NCBI GenBank assembly: GCA_018882825.1
Contig: VERC01000143.1
Location: forward strand, 1 to 6,270
Direction: 5' to 3'
DNA length: 6,270 bases
Source: Acidimicrobiia bacterium
GTDB taxonomy: Bacteria > Actinomycetota > Acidimicrobiia > Acidimicrobiales > Acidimicrobilacustridaceae
Shown here: positions 4,881-6,270 of the stretch, piece by piece
Layout: each line of letters opens with the position of its first letter
Position numbering within the stretch: the first letter of the stretch is position 1
The notes under the pieces: model-generated
Databases searched by the model: none
Seen by the model: the letters and a program-made list of their open reading frames with translations, nothing else
What the model was told of the DNA's origin: nothing
Made by a program: the position numbers and the translations under genes

Positions 4881-5815
4881 CCGACGAACGAGGCGGCTAC
4901 GACGAGGAGCTCGACCTCACGCCACCGAGCGTGGGGGCGCAGTACCACCCGCCCGAGACCGAGGACCTGCTGCTCGGATTGCGGGACCTGATCGTGAACG
5001 CCCGTGACCTGCCGCTGTCGGCTTCGTCGGTCATCTCCAAGGACGAGGCGCTCGCCCTTCTCGATGATGCGCTCGAAGCGTTGCCCGAGGAACTGCGGGC
5101 GGCGCGCTGGTTGTTGAAGGAGCGGGAGCAGTTCATCGCCCGCACACGACGCGAGGCGGCGGACATCCTCGAACAGGCACGCGACCGAGCCGAGCGGATG
5201 GTCGAACGCACCGAGATCGTGAAGGCGGCCCAGGCCCGGGCCAACGAGATCGTCGATGTCGCCGACAGCGACGCGTTGCGCCTCCGTCACGAGGTCGAGG
5301 ACTTCTGCGACCAGAAGTTGGCCAGCTTCGAGATCGTGCTGGAGCGCACCCAGAAGCTCGTCGCTGCCGGTCGGGCCAAGTTGCAGGGTACGAATCTGCT
5401 GGCCGACGCCGCCGCCGCCCATCACGGATTCGAGGGTCCATCCGAGGTGACCGGGGGCACGAGCGTCCCGGTCACGACGGCGAGGGACGCCTACGGCGAG
5501 ACCTACGGGGAGACGTACGCAGGATCGGACGGGTTCGGGGAGTCGGTCGAGCAACCGGGCCTGTACGACGACGGTGCCGGGGCGACGTGGGACGACGCGG
5601 TCGATCGCTGGGACGATCGCTGGGACGACGAACCGGAACCACCCCGGCCGCGACTCACCGTGGTCGACGACCGGTACGAGGCGCACGGTGACGACGGGAT
5701 CACCTACGGCAGCGGCCGCGCCCCCGACGGTGTCGACTCCTCCGGCCATCCCGCAGGTCCGGCGGCCGGCCGTCGCGAGGACGGGTCGAACTTCTTCGAC
5801 CAGGACCTCCTCTGA
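4877..5815 (+). CDS. SepIVA-like (DivIVA-related) coiled-coil septation protein
   Basis: A 312-residue soluble protein. Residues 1-25 are acidic. Residues 27-75 (TEDLLLGLRDLIVNARDLPLS, then ISKDEALALLDDALEALPEEL) resemble the N-terminal module of mycobacterial SepIVA (Rv2927c/MSMEG_2416), as remembered. Residues 75-170 are a charged coiled coil. ANEIVDVADSDALRLRHEVE and DFCDQKLASFE (122-152) line up with the SepIVA C-terminal VDTAxAEADRLRxE...DNKLAEFE segment. Residues 171-312 are a low-complexity acidic, Gly/Pro-rich tail, probably disordered, with two short repeats and a closing NFFDQDLL. In mycobacteria the homologue is a septum-associated protein needed for division. The coiled coil is shorter and the tail longer than in that protein. 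Automated pipelines may name such proteins after ATP synthase subunit b because of the coiled coil, but there is no membrane helix. The position before DUF177 matches the mycobacterial order sepIVA-DUF177-rnc. Homology is likely; the exact role is inferred. Confidence 0.78.
   Translation: MTDERGGYDEELDLTPPSVGAQYHPPETEDLLLGLRDLIVNARDLPLSASSVISKDEALALLDDALEALPEELRAARWLLKEREQFIARTRREAADILEQARDRAERMVERTEIVKAAQARANEIVDVADSDALRLRHEVEDFCDQKLASFEIVLERTQKLVAAGRAKLQGTNLLADAAAAHHGFEGPSEVTGGTSVPVTTARDAYGETYGETYAGSDGFGESVEQPGLYDDGAGATWDDAVDRWDDRWDDEPEPPRPRLTVVDDRYEAHGDDGITYGSGRAPDGVDSSGHPAGPAAGRREDGSNFFDQDLL
5492..5518 (+). repeat. 12-bp imperfect tandem repeat (YGET units)
   Basis: Two consecutive 12-bp units, TACGGCGAGACC and TACGGGGAGACG, differ at two third-codon positions, and a further TAC follows. 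They encode YGETYGETY (residues 206-214) in the disordered tail of the SepIVA-like protein. Changes confined to synonymous positions suggest an older duplication that kept its protein sequence. Confidence 0.7.
5602..5628 (+). repeat. 12-bp perfect tandem repeat (DRWD units)
   Basis: CGATCGCTGGGA occurs twice without any mismatch and is followed by a further CGA, so 2.25 copies are present. In frame it encodes DRWDDRWDD (residues 243-251), just after a related TWDDAVDRWDD segment. Perfect identity points to a recent slippage duplication. The 12-bp period keeps the reading frame. Confidence 0.8.
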
Positions 5816-5818
5816 CCG

Positions 5819-6270
5819 ATGGCCCGCCACCCGCTCAGGGTGGGCATCGCCGATCTCCGACGCCGGCCCGGAACCCGGCGGCGGGTGGAGGAGTCGGTGC
5901 CCCTCGACGATCTCGAGGTCTCCACGGCCCGCGTCCCGGCGGGTGAACCGGTCGTGGTCGATCTCGAGCTCGAGACCCTCAGTGACGGACTGGTGGCCAC
6001 CGGCACCATCGACGCGCCGTGGACGGGCGACTGTCGGCGTTGTCTCCGACCGGTCGGGGGCCGGGCCGTGGTCGAGGTGCGCGAGATCTTCCAGCCCCGA
6101 CCGGTCGAGGGCGAGACCTACGCCATGGGCGAGGACATCGTCGACCTCGAACCCATGGTGCGCGATGCGGTGCTGTTGGCGCTGCCCCTGGCGCCGTTGT
6201 GCGCGGAGGACTGTCTCGGGCCGGCGCCGCAGGAGTTCCCCACGGGGCGGGCCGACGAGGTCGACGGCAC
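5819..6270 (+). CDS. DUF177 (YceD-family) protein, 3' end outside the window
   Basis: The frame opens at ATG 5819, three bases after the preceding stop, and stays open to the window edge (150 codons seen). It matches the DUF177/YceD family. An N-terminal basic VGIADLRRRPGTRRRV region comes first, then VSxARVPAGEPVVVDLELETLSDGLVATG, the first knuckle GDCRRCLRPV (Cys72, Cys75), an EVREIFQ strand, DIVDLEPMVRDAVLLALPLAPLC (107-128), and Cys128/Cys132. In most relatives the segment after the last cysteine reads GLCPxCG. Here it is CLGPAPQEFP, so those further cysteines are absent. YceD-family proteins are usually encoded directly before rpmF (ribosomal protein L32) and are tied to rRNA and ribosome metabolism; in plants and E. 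coli homologues act in 23S rRNA accumulation. Cotranscription with the SepIVA-like gene is likely. The C-terminus is not seen. Confidence 0.87.
   Translation, partial: MARHPLRVGIADLRRRPGTRRRVEESVPLDDLEVSTARVPAGEPVVVDLELETLSDGLVATGTIDAPWTGDCRRCLRPVGGRAVVEVREIFQPRPVEGETYAMGEDIVDLEPMVRDAVLLALPLAPLCAEDCLGPAPQEFPTGRADEVDG

Noticed and set aside
5088..5390. Annotation of the coiled-coil protein as ATP synthase subunit b
   Set aside because: The charged helix resembles subunit b only in composition; there is no N-terminal membrane helix, and the gene neighbours and C-terminal coiled-coil segment fit SepIVA instead.
4448..5830. A 460-codon open frame on the minus strand opposite coaD and the SepIVA-like gene
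   Set aside because: It is antisense to two well-supported genes, its translation is Val/Arg/Gly-rich without a recognisable domain, and long antisense frames are expected in DNA with strong G/C third-position bias.

Overview
The window is GC-rich DNA with strongly G/C-ending codons, several GTG starts and very tight gene packing. It carries a housekeeping gene order typical of high-GC Actinomycetota: DAK2/FakA-family gene, recG, then rsmD, coaD, a SepIVA/DivIVA-like coiled-coil gene and a DUF177 gene. The divergence of the coiled-coil and DUF177 proteins from mycobacterial and Streptomyces versions, as I remember them, suggests a deep actinobacterial lineage such as Acidimicrobiia. That placement is inference from memory, not a computed phylogeny.

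Layout. Bases 1-299 are the C-terminal end of a DAK2-domain (FakA/YloV-like) kinase. Bases 303-2447 hold a complete RecG branch-migration helicase, very likely translated together with it. Bases 2464-3141 encode a small alpha/beta hydrolase, apparently from its own leaderless promoter. Two minus-strand genes follow, read from right to left: a 58-residue zinc-ribbon protein (3765-3589) and a SnoaL/NTF2-like protein (3582-3148). They converge on the hydrolase gene. From 3790 the plus strand resumes with rsmD (16S rRNA m2G966 methyltransferase), coaD (phosphopantetheine adenylyltransferase), the SepIVA-like septation protein and the start of a DUF177 gene, which runs off the window. There is no stretch over 300 bases without a gene. 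I see no tRNA, rRNA, CRISPR array, insertion sequence or convincing terminator.

How it fits together. The plus-strand genes cover DNA repair, rRNA modification, coenzyme A synthesis and cell division. In related actinobacteria the DUF177 gene is commonly followed by rpmF (ribosomal protein L32) and rnc, so those are predicted just beyond the right edge. The hydrolase, SnoaL-like and zinc-ribbon genes form an accessory block inserted between recG and rsmD.

The most interesting non-coding signal is the 24-bp space between the divergent zinc-ribbon and rsmD starts. It holds two back-to-back TANNNT hexamers sharing one TA step, each exactly 7 bp from its start codon, as expected of a compact bidirectional promoter producing two leaderless mRNAs. 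Nothing here looks like a wholly undescribed system. The points worth a second look are this promoter, the altered CoaD C-terminal motif, the DUF177 protein without its usual last cysteines, and the acidic repeat-bearing tail of the SepIVA-like protein.
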